Below the pieces are notes generated by a model. That model saw nothing but the letters and a program-made list of their open reading frames with translations, did not search any database and was not told the origin of the DNA. From Roseicyclus sp. (GTDB taxonomy: Bacteria; Pseudomonadota; Alphaproteobacteria; Rhodobacterales; Rhodobacteraceae), in NCBI RefSeq assembly GCF_018402035.1, contig NZ_JAGYJN010000002.1:62001-126000 (forward strand): a stretch of 64,000 bases of DNA, written 5' to 3'. Position numbers and translations under genes: made by a program. Positions within the stretch are counted from its first letter, which is position 1, and each line of letters opens with the position of its first letter. Below are positions 29,787 through 39,136 of this stretch, piece by piece.

Positions 29787-30812
29787 TCAGCGCGCTAAAT
29801 GATAAAGCCACGCCCCATCCGCGCGCCTTGTCCGCGTCACCGCACCCAAGCGCAGCAGATGGTTCAGATGGGCCACCGCCTCGACCAAGGCAAGGCCATA
29901 TGTCCCCGCGTCGATCTGGCGTTTGAACAGCGGCGCAAAACATTCCGCCGCACTGCGCGGCCCGCCCGCAAGATGACCCCGCAGCCGGTCCAGCGCGCCG
30001 TGATGATTGTCGATCAACTGCACCAAACGCTCGGGCAAGCCCGTGAAAGGCAGCTTGTGACCCGGCAGCACCAGATGCTCGGCCCGCGCCAAAGGTTGAA
30101 ACGCGGCGCAGCTGTCCAGCCATTCGCCCAGCGGATCGGCCCCCGGTTCGGTCGCATAAACCCCCAGATTGGGCGAAATCGTCGCCAAAAGCTGATCGCC
30201 CCCGATCACCAGATGATCATCGCGGCTCCAGAAGGTGGCGTGATCGGGCGCATGCCCCTGACCGAAGCGAATATCCCAATCGCGCCCGCCCATGCGGATC
30301 ATCCCGCCATCATGCAGCCGGGTAAAGCCCAAGGGCAAAGGATGGACCACATCGCAGAAGTTGAAGGGCCGCTCGGCCCGACGCGTCTCGAACAGGGCTT
30401 CATCCATTCCCGCGCCCTGCCAATGGGCCAAGGTCTCGGCCGATGGCATGGGCTGTTCATCCAAGATCAGCATCCGCGCCATCAACCACGCGGTGCGCGG
30501 CATGATCAGTTCCGCGCCGCGCGCCTGAAACCAACCCGCAAGGCCCACATGATCGGGGTGGTGATGGGTTACGATCAGCCGCCGCACGGGCAACCCCGCC
30601 AATGGCCCGGCCAAGGCCGCCTCCCACAGCGCGCGGGTCTTGCTTGTATCAAGCCCGGTATCGATCAGCGTCCAGCCATCATCATCGCGCAGCGCATAGG
30701 CGTTGACATGATCAAGCACCATCGGCAGCGGCACGCGCAGCCACAGCACATCTTCGGCAATCAGGGTGGCCTCACCCGGTTCAGGGGCGGCTGCAAAGGG
30801 CATCTGGATCAT
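29787..30812 (-). CDS. Metallo-beta-lactamase-fold hydrolase with C-terminal winged helix
   Basis: 341 residues. Zinc motif VTHHHPDHVGLAG (about residue 84), further ligands in GQGHAPDHATFW and VIGGDQLLATISP, and a C-terminal winged-helix-like segment (AVAHLNHLLRLGAVTRTRRA). Members of this subgroup hydrolyse thioesters or related compounds. The ATG at 30812 overlaps the TGA of the acyl-CoA dehydrogenase gene (ATGA), which decides the start over the TTG at 30818. Coupling with an acyl-CoA dehydrogenase suggests an acyl-CoA substrate. Confidence 0.88.
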   Translation of the reverse strand: MIQMPFAAAPEPGEATLIAEDVLWLRVPLPMVLDHVNAYALRDDDGWTLIDTGLDTSKTRALWEAALAGPLAGLPVRRLIVTHHHPDHVGLAGWFQARGAELIMPRTAWLMARMLILDEQPMPSAETLAHWQGAGMDEALFETRRAERPFNFCDVVHPLPLGFTRLHDGGMIRMGGRDWDIRFGQGHAPDHATFWSRDDHLVIGGDQLLATISPNLGVYATEPGADPLGEWLDSCAAFQPLARAEHLVLPGHKLPFTGLPERLVQLIDNHHGALDRLRGHLAGGPRSAAECFAPLFKRQIDAGTYGLALVEAVAHLNHLLRLGAVTRTRRADGAWLYHLAR

Positions 30813-32497
30813 GCGCAAAGGTCTTCTGCGCTTAGGTCGTAAAGCCCCTTGGCCCCATGGCCCGCCTGCGCGAACAGCCCCGCCGCCTCGGGCAACAGCC
30901 GATCAATGTAGAACCGCGCCAAGGCCATGCGCCGCGCCGCGCCCGATTGGGCGGCGCGCAAATGGTAGATTGCGCCCAAAACCCGCGCAAACCCCATCAG
31001 ATAGGGCACCGCGCCCCCAAAGCGGTCGTTCAGCTCCATGCCCACCATCGCATCGGTCGCCACGCGCAACTGACCCGCCATCGCGGCCACAGGCGCACCC
31101 ATCGGATCACCCATTGCCTCGCTCTCCATAGCGTCGATCAGCGCGTGGATCGCGGCCCCCCCATCGGCCATCTTGCGGCCCACCAGATCCATCGCCTGTA
31201 TGCCGTTGGTCCCTTCATAAATCGCGGCAACCCGCACATCGCGGGCAAATTGGGCCACCCCAGTATCCTCGATAAAGCCCATGCCGCCATGCACCTGAAT
31301 GCCCATATTGGCGACCTTGATCCCCATCTCGGTGCCATAGGACTTGGCGATTGGCGTCAGCACGGCGGCGCGCGCGGCCTGCACTGCATCACCCGCATGG
31401 CCCAGATCGATCGACACCGCCAGATCAAAGGCCAAGGCCCGCGCGGCAAAGGTTTCGGCCCGCATTTCCATCAGCATGCGCCGCACATCGGCATGATCAA
31501 CGATCATCCCCGTGCCGCCCACCAAGGGCTGGCCCTGCTTGCGCCCTGCGGCATATGCCGCCGCCGCTTGCGTCGCGGCCTCGGCAATCGAGACACCATG
31601 CAGTGCCACACCCAAGCGTGCATTGTTCATCATGGTGAACATCGCGGCCAGCCCGCGGTTCTCCTCCCCGATCAGCCAGCCCGTCGCGCCATCATACTGC
31701 ATCACGCAAGTGGGGCTGCCATGTAGGCCCAGCTTATGCTCAAGGCTGACGACCTTCAGGCTATTGGCCACCCCCGGCGCGCCGGTCTCATCGGGGATCA
31801 GCTTGGGCACCAAGAACAGCGAGATCCCCTTGGACCCCCCCGGCGCATCGGGCAGCCGCGCCAGCACCAGATGCACCACATTCGCGGCAAAATCCGTATC
31901 ACCCCAAGAAATATAGATTTTCTGTCCTGTCACCGCATAGGTGCCATCGCCCCTTGCCACGGCCTTGGTCGCAAGCGCGCCGACATCTGAACCTGCCTGC
32001 GGTTCGGTCAGGTTCATAGTCCCGCACCATGCGCCACTGATCAGCTTGGGCAGGTAAAGCGCCTTGATCGCATCCGAACCATGATGGGACAGCGCCTCGA
32101 TCTGGCCTTGCGTCATCAAGGGGTTCATCTCAAGCGCCAAACAGGCGCCGCCCGCCATATCATTGATGCAGGCCGCCACCGTCTGCGGCAGGCCCAAACC
32201 CCCATAGGCCGGATCGGCCGCGATCGCGGTCATGCCCGCATCGGCCATGGCGCGATATCCCGCCGCGTAACCGGGCGATGTGCGCACCACACCGTTCTCA
32301 AGCCGCGCGGGGTGCAGATCGCCTTGCCGGTTCAACGGTGCCAGCACCTCGTCACAGATGCGCCCTGCCTCGGACAACAACGCGGCGACCGTCTCATCCG
32401 TTGCCTCGGCATAGGCGGGCTGGGCGCTCACGCGGTCAAAACCCACCACATGGCGCAACAAGAACGTGAATTCGGCGACCGGTGCACGATAAGGCAT
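30809..32497 (-). CDS. Acyl-CoA dehydrogenase, DmdC-like
   Basis: 562 residues, longer than ordinary acyl-CoA dehydrogenases (about 380). It has the extra N-terminal helical domain (MPYRAPVAEFTFLLRHVVGF) and a C-terminal extension typical of the DmdC group, which oxidises 3-methylmercaptopropionyl-CoA in DMSP-degrading roseobacters, and of related long acyl-CoA dehydrogenases. FAD and substrate motifs: MNLTEPQAGSDVGALATKAV and KIYISWGDTDFA. C-terminal GGMGFIEDTGVAQFARDVRV and AIYEGTNGIQAMDLVGRK carry the catalytic-region residues. GGAGAG is 7 bases before ATG 32497. DmdC function is possible, not proven; no dmdA, B or D is in the window. Confidence 0.9.
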   Translation of the reverse strand: MPYRAPVAEFTFLLRHVVGFDRVSAQPAYAEATDETVAALLSEAGRICDEVLAPLNRQGDLHPARLENGVVRTSPGYAAGYRAMADAGMTAIAADPAYGGLGLPQTVAACINDMAGGACLALEMNPLMTQGQIEALSHHGSDAIKALYLPKLISGAWCGTMNLTEPQAGSDVGALATKAVARGDGTYAVTGQKIYISWGDTDFAANVVHLVLARLPDAPGGSKGISLFLVPKLIPDETGAPGVANSLKVVSLEHKLGLHGSPTCVMQYDGATGWLIGEENRGLAAMFTMMNNARLGVALHGVSIAEAATQAAAAYAAGRKQGQPLVGGTGMIVDHADVRRMLMEMRAETFAARALAFDLAVSIDLGHAGDAVQAARAAVLTPIAKSYGTEMGIKVANMGIQVHGGMGFIEDTGVAQFARDVRVAAIYEGTNGIQAMDLVGRKMADGGAAIHALIDAMESEAMGDPMGAPVAAMAGQLRVATDAMVGMELNDRFGGAVPYLMGFARVLGAIYHLRAAQSGAARRMALARFYIDRLLPEAAGLFAQAGHGAKGLYDLSAEDLCA

Positions 32498-32617
32498 GGA
32501 ACGGCTCTCCCCCGCGATGATGCCAATTGATTGCATGGGCGCGCCCTTCACGCTACCCCCGCGGGCAGAGTGTGGGCCAGCCGCCCGCCCGATCAACCCC
32601 TACGTGACGTCAGAGCG

Positions 32618-33574
32618 ATGCGCATGGCCGAAGATCTTCACCCAGATGCGACAGGGATCGCGCGCGCTGCAGCCTTGCTGCGCGCAGGCGCGCTTGTCGC
32701 GCTGCCAAGCGAAACGGTCTATGGTCTGGCCGCCGATGCCACGCAAGACGATGCCGTGGCCGCAATCTACACCGCCAAGGGCAGACCAGATTTCAACCCG
32801 CTGATCGTGCATCTGCCCGATCTCGACAGCGCCATGACCATCGCCGATTTCCCGGGTGCCGCCCGCGCCTTGGCCGATGCCTTTTGGCCGGGGCCACTGA
32901 CGCTGGTGTTGCCGCTTAAACCCGGCCATGGGCTCTCGGCGCGGGTCACGGCGGGGCATGCGACCGTGGCGATCCGCCTGCCCGCCCACCCGGTAATGCA
33001 GGCGGTGCTGCGTGCCGCGGCCCGGCCCATCGCTGCCCCCTCGGCTAACCCTTCGGGCAAGATCAGCGCGACCACGGCGGCGCATGTGCGCGCGGGTCTG
33101 GGCGCACGGATCGCGGCCATCCTTGATGGTGGCCCAACGCAGGTCGGGGTCGAATCCACCATCCTTGCCCCCGGCCCCGATGGCACAAGGCTCTTGCGCG
33201 AAGGTGCCATCCCGCGTGAGGCGATCACCCCCATCACTGGCCCGCTGATCACCGACACCACCCCCGGCGCGCGGGTCGAGGCACCGGGCCAGCTTGCCAG
33301 CCATTACGCACCGCTGACCCCGCTCCACCTCGGCGGCACGGCGCAACCGGGCGAGATCATCATCGGCTTTGGCCCCATGACCTGCGCGCTCAACCTGTCC
33401 GAAAACGGCGATCTGGTTGAGGCTGCGACCCGGCTCTTTGCCACGCTCCACCAAGCCGACGCGCTGGCCCAAAGCCATAGCGCCCCGGCGATCCGCGTGG
33501 CCCCCATTCCCGAGATGGGCCTTGGCCGCGCGATCAACGACCGCCTCCGCCGCGCCGCCGCCCCGCGCGCCTGA
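32618..33574 (+). CDS. L-threonylcarbamoyladenylate synthase (Sua5/YrdC)
   Basis: Makes the threonylcarbamoyl-AMP used for t6A37 of ANN-decoding tRNAs. 318 residues: YrdC domain with LPSETVYGLAADA, KGRPDFNPLI, ATVAIRLPAHPVMQ and the SANPSG nucleotide motif, followed by the Sua5 C-terminal domain (residues 210-318). That two-domain form is Sua5 rather than TsaC. ATG 32618 and 32624 are both possible; neither has a strong ribosome-binding site. Divergent from the acyl-CoA dehydrogenase; a cluster of repeats follows its stop. Confidence 0.92.
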   Translation: MRMAEDLHPDATGIARAAALLRAGALVALPSETVYGLAADATQDDAVAAIYTAKGRPDFNPLIVHLPDLDSAMTIADFPGAARALADAFWPGPLTLVLPLKPGHGLSARVTAGHATVAIRLPAHPVMQAVLRAAARPIAAPSANPSGKISATTAAHVRAGLGARIAAILDGGPTQVGVESTILAPGPDGTRLLREGAIPREAITPITGPLITDTTPGARVEAPGQLASHYAPLTPLHLGGTAQPGEIIIGFGPMTCALNLSENGDLVEAATRLFATLHQADALAQSHSAPAIRVAPIPEMGLGRAINDRLRRAAAPRA

Positions 33575-33582
33575 CCCTTCTG

Positions 33583-33674
33583 CTTCTCTGTTTTTCAAAT
33601 ATCCCAGGGGGGTTTGGGGGGACAGCGTCCCCCCATCAAGGACAGCGGGTTTGGGGGGACAGCGTCCCCCCATC
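33583..33674 (+). repeat. Dispersed repeat copy 2 with a 37-base tandem repeat
   Basis: CTTCT-CTGTTTTTC-AAATATCCC (33583-33605) is a diverged copy of the core seen at 14263. Then GGGTTTGGGGGG-ACAGCGT-CCCCCCATC occurs twice without change (33610-33637 and 33647-33674, period 37), each able to fold on its GGGGGG/CCCCCC arms. The rest of the 238-base gap between the Sua5 gene and ccrM (33675-33812) shows no gene. Confidence 0.75.
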
Positions 33675-33812
33675 GCCTGCTCTGCGGGCAGACCCGACCG
33701 CCAAGAACAAAAAACGCCCGCCGGCCAAAAGGCACAGGCGAGGGCAAGGTGCAAACCGGCGCAGGCGGCGCGCTGATCTGCGGTTCAACTCTTGAGACAT
33801 TCAGGCGGGGAT

Positions 33813-34992
<1,180 letters not shown>

Positions 34993-35007
<15 letters not shown>

Positions 35008-35631
35008 AATATGTTGCGCGTCATGCGATAGCAAGATGTTGTGTACCGGACGGAAGGATCGTCTATGATGGGGCGTCACCCCCATATCTTGTAGTGCGGC
35101 CAGATGTGACGCCGTTGGGTAGCCTTGGTTGACCTCCCAGCCATAGCCGGGATGGGCTTTTGCAAGCCCCGCCATGACCCGATCACGCGCCACCTTGGCA
35201 ATGATCGAGGCCGCCGCAATCGACAGGCTTTTGGCATCGCCCTTCACCAATGTGACACCGGGGCACGGCAAGCCCTTTGGGCAGGCATTGCCATCGATCA
35301 AGGCCGTATCGGGGCAAATCGCCAACCCCGCCACCGCGCGCCGCATCGCCAAAAGCGACGCCTCGCGGATATTCAGCGCATCGATCTCTTCCACGCTGGC
35401 CCAACCAATCGCGACATCGGCCTGCGCGTTGATCAGGTCGAATAGCGCCGCGCGCTTGGCTGCCGAAAGCACCTTGGAGTCGTTCAGACCGGGCGGAATA
35501 TTGGCCCGGTCCAAGATCACCGCCGCTGCGCAAACCGGCCCCGCCAAAGGGCCGCGCCCCGCCTCGTCGACACCGGCGATCAGCCCACCAAGGGCGTCTT
35601 CATGGGCAAGATCGGGAATGGGGCGTGGCAT
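34993..35631 (-). CDS. rnhB: Ribonuclease HII
   Basis: Removes ribonucleotides from DNA and RNA primers. 212 residues with the acidic active site: VDEAGRGPLAGPV (Asp-Glu at about residue 21), LIDGN (about residue 112) and a KVARDRVM segment carrying the third Asp. Complete. Upstream of ccrM on the same strand, an order frequently seen in Rhodobacterales. Its 3' end overlaps the GANTC cluster of the ccrM promoter. Confidence 0.96.
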
Positions 35632-35715
35632 TACCCCTCATCCCACAGCAGGACGCGCCAAACAAGATCGGGCGGCCCAGACGGGGCCACCCGCACAGCC
35701 AAGGCGCCATCATCC

Positions 35716-36186
35716 TCAGGGCCGAAAGCCTGCCTCGCGCACCCAGCCATTGTTGGCCAAGCACCGACCGGCATAGATCTCGCGCGGGCCGCGCTGGGTA
35801 TGAACCGTGGTCAGGCAAGCCTGCGGCAATTGCCGGGGATGGGCGGTGTTATTTTGCATGCAGCGTCGCCCATAACCACGAAAATGGCCGTTGTGATCGC
35901 GACCTTCGACAAAGCAACGCGCCGGTGCCACAAGGGCAGGCGGCGGCGCGGGCACATGCGGCTGGGCACGGGTGACCGGCACATGCGGCACCTGCCGGTC
36001 GGCACGGGTGTGAGTGTTCAGCTCAATCGCGCGCCCAATGGCATAAAGCGCGATCACACCGCCAAGGATACGCGCCACATCGCGGTTGTCAGCCCGCGCA
36101 GGCACAGCACTGGCCGAAAGCGCACCAAGCGCGATCAGGCCGCTAAGGGCGAATGCAGAAAGGTTTTGGTAAAGTTTGGGGAACAT
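35716..36186 (-). CDS. Exported small protein, unknown function
   Basis: 156 residues from ATG 36186: MFPKLYQNLSAFALSGLIAL followed by GALSASAVPARAD, a Sec signal peptide (cleavage after ARA). The mature part has a short helical segment (RDVARILGGVIALYAIGRAI), a Pro-rich stretch (QPHVPAPPPALVAPA) and a Cys-containing C-terminal domain (RCFVEGRDHNGHFRGYGRRC, then CLTTVHTQRG, GRCLANNGWVREAGF) with four Cys that may pair. No family known to me. GGAGA lies upstream. 80 bases separate it from rnhB. Confidence 0.75.
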   Translation of the reverse strand: MFPKLYQNLSAFALSGLIALGALSASAVPARADNRDVARILGGVIALYAIGRAIELNTHTRADRQVPHVPVTRAQPHVPAPPPALVAPARCFVEGRDHNGHFRGYGRRCMQNNTAHPRQLPQACLTTVHTQRGPREIYAGRCLANNGWVREAGFRP

Positions 36187-36396
36187 GCGAGATCTCCGAT
36201 CCAGAACAGGGGCGCGCCTTTCGCGACGCCCTGCCAAGGATCTCGGGGCCAAGGGCCATGCCGCACAATATCGCCCCGCCGCTATCGGATAACATCGCCC
36301 CGGCGGGTTGCGGCCATTGCATGACAGCCCCGGCATGGCCATCCTCTCCCCATTGCCGCGCCATCAGGGCGCAGCGTGCAACCAATGGATGGTCCC

Positions 36397-36681
36397 ATGT
36401 CGCCGCGCATCGTCACGCTGACTTGCCTTGCCATGCTCGCCGCAGCGCCCGCGCAGGCCTGCTACGCCGATTACCGGGCCAAGATGGATAACCCGCTGCG
36501 CTTGCACTACGGTGTCATCGCACTGCCCGATACGGCCTGCACTATGGATGCGGCACGGCCCATCATCGCCACACGGCTTGCCGCGGCGGGCTGGGAGCTG
36601 CTTCAGATCGTATCGATTTTCGGACCAGACGATCTTGCAACAAGGAGGTCCGATGCCGGATCGTATTTCCTCCGTTTCTGA
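36397..36681 (+). CDS. Small exported protein, unknown function
   Basis: 94 residues from ATG 36397: MSPRIVTLTCLAMLAAAPAQ then ACYADY, a signal peptide with an AQA cleavage site. The mature chain (RLHYGVIALPDTACTMDAAR, then WELLQIVSIFGPDD) has two Cys. It overlaps the start of the next gene by 29 bases and contains that gene's AAGGAGG ribosome-binding site, so the two are probably coupled. No family recognised. Confidence 0.65.
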   Translation: MSPRIVTLTCLAMLAAAPAQACYADYRAKMDNPLRLHYGVIALPDTACTMDAARPIIATRLAAAGWELLQIVSIFGPDDLATRRSDAGSYFLRF

Positions 36682-37354
36682 AACCCGCATGGCCACGGGC
36701 CGTGTGCTGGTCATCGGGATTGTCGCCGTGGTCGCGGTGCTTGGTCTATCGGCGAGCCTGCTGTTTGTGAACCTGCCCGATGCGGGCGCGTTCAATGCGG
36801 CGGTCGCCGATGTCTTTGTCTTGATGGATGTGCGCAATCCCGATGCGACGCGCGTGCTTGAAATCATGGCCCAAACCGGCACCGCCTTTTCACAAGTGCT
36901 CGAAAGCTACCGCGCGGTGATCTTCGTGCTCATGGTCTTTGCCACGGCATTGCTTGTGGCCTGCTTGGTTTTTCTGGTGACCATTGTCACCCTCAACCGC
37001 CGCATGGCCGAGATCGAGCGCCAAGGCATTCAGGTCTCGTCACTGGTCCTTAGCCGTGAAGAGCGCGTGGTGCTGATCAACAACCTTGCGTTCAAACTGA
37101 CCGATGCGGCGATGGAAACACTCGCCGTTCTGGCCGAGGCCCGCTTGGACGACGAGGTGCTGAGCGGCGCACAGATCGAGGCGATGATCGCAGGCAAGCA
37201 CACAACCGAAGCAGACGAGGCCGCAGGGGCCACCCGGATCAAACGCCTACGCGACAGCCTTGGCAACCAGATCGTCAGCGAACTTTTGGTCAAGAACATC
37301 GCCCGCCACGGATATGTGCTGGCCATTGATAAATCTGTGATCAAGATGATCTGA
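36653..37354 (+). CDS. Two-helix membrane protein, unknown function
   Basis: 233 residues with two transmembrane segments (VLVIGIVAVVAVLGLSASLL, residues 18-37, and AVIFVLMVFATALLVACLVF, about 88-107). A cytoplasmic C-terminal domain follows that is charged and helical (SREERVVLINNLAFKLTDAA, ending RHGYVLAIDKSVIKMI). ATG 36653 has AAGGAGG 4 bases before it. No motif tells its function. It forms an overlapping pair with the preceding exported-protein gene. Confidence 0.75.
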   Translation: MPDRISSVSETRMATGRVLVIGIVAVVAVLGLSASLLFVNLPDAGAFNAAVADVFVLMDVRNPDATRVLEIMAQTGTAFSQVLESYRAVIFVLMVFATALLVACLVFLVTIVTLNRRMAEIERQGIQVSSLVLSREERVVLINNLAFKLTDAAMETLAVLAEARLDDEVLSGAQIEAMIAGKHTTEADEAAGATRIKRLRDSLGNQIVSELLVKNIARHGYVLAIDKSVIKMI

Positions 37355-37733
37355 GCCCCTGCGGGCGGAGAGATTCTTGGGGGGCGCTGCCCCCCGTCAC
37401 CCGTTTTACGGGTGCCTCCCCCCGGGATATTTTTGAAACGAAGAAGGCTCTTTATCTTTTGTTAATCAAGATCAGCAAAGCTGCAATGGCGGTACAGGCG
37501 GGGACGCCGATGACCGTAAACGGAGAAGCCCCGGCCGCTCGCAAGACGGTCGGGGTGAACAGTGCTCTATGCTTCTTCGTTTCAAAAATATCCCCGCCGG
37601 AGGCCTCGGACAGCGCAAGCGGCGCGAACCGCTGGCCCGATGCGATCACGGGCCCACCACCAACCCTGAGCCGCGCCCAAAGGGCGCGCGCGAGGCAAAA
37701 GATACGCGCGCAAGCGCACCGTTTGGGTAAAGT
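37355..37733. repeat. Gene-free 379-base region with stems and two dispersed-repeat copies
   Basis: Directly after the stop come two stems, GGGGGGC-GCT-GCCCCCC (37379-37395) and CACCCGT-TTT-ACGGGTG (37398-37414). They are followed by an inverted copy of the dispersed repeat (37418-37447) and then a direct copy at 37572-37602, so the two copies flank about 120 bases in opposite orientation. Between them a near-palindrome CCCCGGCCG ... CGGTCGGGG (37530-37556) is visible. A 65-codon minus-strand frame (37452-37649) reads through the repeat and is not convincing as a gene. Confidence 0.65.
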
Positions 37734-38969
37734 TCAATCGCCGCGGGTTTCTTGCGACGCAGGGACCAGACCATAGCGCGCCGCGACGCGCCAGACATGC
37801 TCGGGGACCATGTTCTTGATCCGCGCAGGATGGGCGCGGCGCAGATGCAAGATCGTCTCGATTGCCTTCATCTCGACACGCGCCCGCGCGAATTCCAGAC
37901 CACGCGGCCCGATACGGGGCTGCAAAAAGGCAACGATGGGGCGCGCCCAATCGGGCATGGCGCGCAGTGGCAGGCCACCCGCCGCACGCGCGGTATTGGC
38001 CAAGAAACCCTTGACCGCGCCCATCCGCTTGCCCTTGTCGGTCAAGGGGCGCTCAACCAACCGATCCGTGATGCCCGACAGCATCTCGGCCCCGCGATGA
38101 TTGCGCGTGATGACCCATTGATCGCCATCCCCACCCATGTATCCCACCGTGATATCGGCCAAGCGGTTGGTGTAATCGACGCAGGTCTTGCAGGTCATCG
38201 GAAAGAAATCGCTCGGCAATTTCGAGATCGGCAACTTCAAGAAAGGCACGAATTTCGCCGGACGCCCGTCATCAAAGCGCATTTCCACCCGGTAATCGGC
38301 GCGAAACTCTAGGTAAGAAATCGTCTCTGGCCTTGGATCGAGCAAAGCCAGAAAAGCGTGGAAGCTTTCGGTCGTTGTATTGTCCGAGCAGGGCGTGCCG
38401 ATGACATAGATCCGTTTGAAGCCCAGCGTCGCCTCGATCGCGCGCAGCGCATAGACTTGGCACGGAATACCGATAACGGCGATCCGCTTATGCCCTGCCG
38501 CCGCCGCCGGTTCGAGGGCGGCCAAGGTTGGCGCATAGCCCATCCGCATGCCCCGGCATTGCGCCAATTCGGCGGGGTCGGTGACAATCACGGGTTCCGG
38601 CCGCCAGCGATCATGCGGATCGGCGCGCACGGCAAGCACCGCATCGACCTTGCCACGGCGCAAGAGATCAGCGGCAAGCGCCGTGGTGATCCCGCTCCAC
38701 TGCGCCCCTTCGGCAGGCGGGTTCAGCGCCAAGCGCTGCATTGCAAGTGTCACGCCGAAAAACGCCTCATCCCCAAGCGAGGGATCGGCCACGCGCCCAT
38801 GCACGCGATGCTCGGCGCTGGCATAATCGGGTTGGATGAATTGACAGGCCTGACCACAGGCGCGGCCATCGCCCATGCGACTGACGCCGCAATCTGTGCA
38901 AAGCCCCGGACGCGCCGCACCCGCAAGAACGGGCACACTGAAACCGGGTACAGGATGATCCTTAGGCAT
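37734..38969 (-). CDS. Coenzyme F420 hydrogenase/dehydrogenase beta-subunit family protein
   Basis: 411 residues from ATG 38969 (MPKDHPVPGFSVPVLAGAAR). The iron-sulfur cysteines are visible in GLCTDCGVSRMGDGRACGQA (about residues 22-42) and MTCKTCVDYTNRLADITVGY (about residue 270). GIPCQVYALRAIE and GTPCSDNTTTESF follow the FrhB pattern for flavin and iron-sulfur binding. The family includes plant 7-hydroxymethyl chlorophyll reductase and bacterial BciB; in a non-F420 organism it is a ferredoxin-dependent flavoprotein of unknown substrate. Divergent from soeA (168-base gap), which suggests shared use of the locus. Confidence 0.85.
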   Translation of the reverse strand: MPKDHPVPGFSVPVLAGAARPGLCTDCGVSRMGDGRACGQACQFIQPDYASAEHRVHGRVADPSLGDEAFFGVTLAMQRLALNPPAEGAQWSGITTALAADLLRRGKVDAVLAVRADPHDRWRPEPVIVTDPAELAQCRGMRMGYAPTLAALEPAAAAGHKRIAVIGIPCQVYALRAIEATLGFKRIYVIGTPCSDNTTTESFHAFLALLDPRPETISYLEFRADYRVEMRFDDGRPAKFVPFLKLPISKLPSDFFPMTCKTCVDYTNRLADITVGYMGGDGDQWVITRNHRGAEMLSGITDRLVERPLTDKGKRMGAVKGFLANTARAAGGLPLRAMPDWARPIVAFLQPRIGPRGLEFARARVEMKAIETILHLRRAHPARIKNMVPEHVWRVAARYGLVPASQETRGD

Positions 38970-38997
38970 GGGCGCGCGCTCTCCTCGGGCAGGGCTG

Positions 38998-39026
38998 AGT
39001 ATCGCGGTGCACAGCAAATATGTCAA
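38998..39026 (-). promoter_or_regulatory. Sigma-70 promoter of the FrhB-family gene
   Basis: On the minus strand TTGACA (39026-39021) and GATACT (39003-38998) are 17 bases apart: a perfect -35 and a good -10. Transcription would begin near 38991, about 22 bases before the ATG at 38969. Confidence 0.75.
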
Positions 39027-39136
39027 CTTTGGTTTACACATGCATGGGCCACATGAATGACCCGGTCACAGGCCATTGCATCCCACCGCGCAGCCCGTCA
39101 CAACTGTTTCAGGAACCTAAGCCGCGGGGAGGGCGG

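Noticed and set aside
37452-37649. 65-codon minus-strand frame with a hydrophobic end
   Set aside because: It reads through a dispersed repeat copy and has no ribosome-binding site; treated as part of the repeat region.
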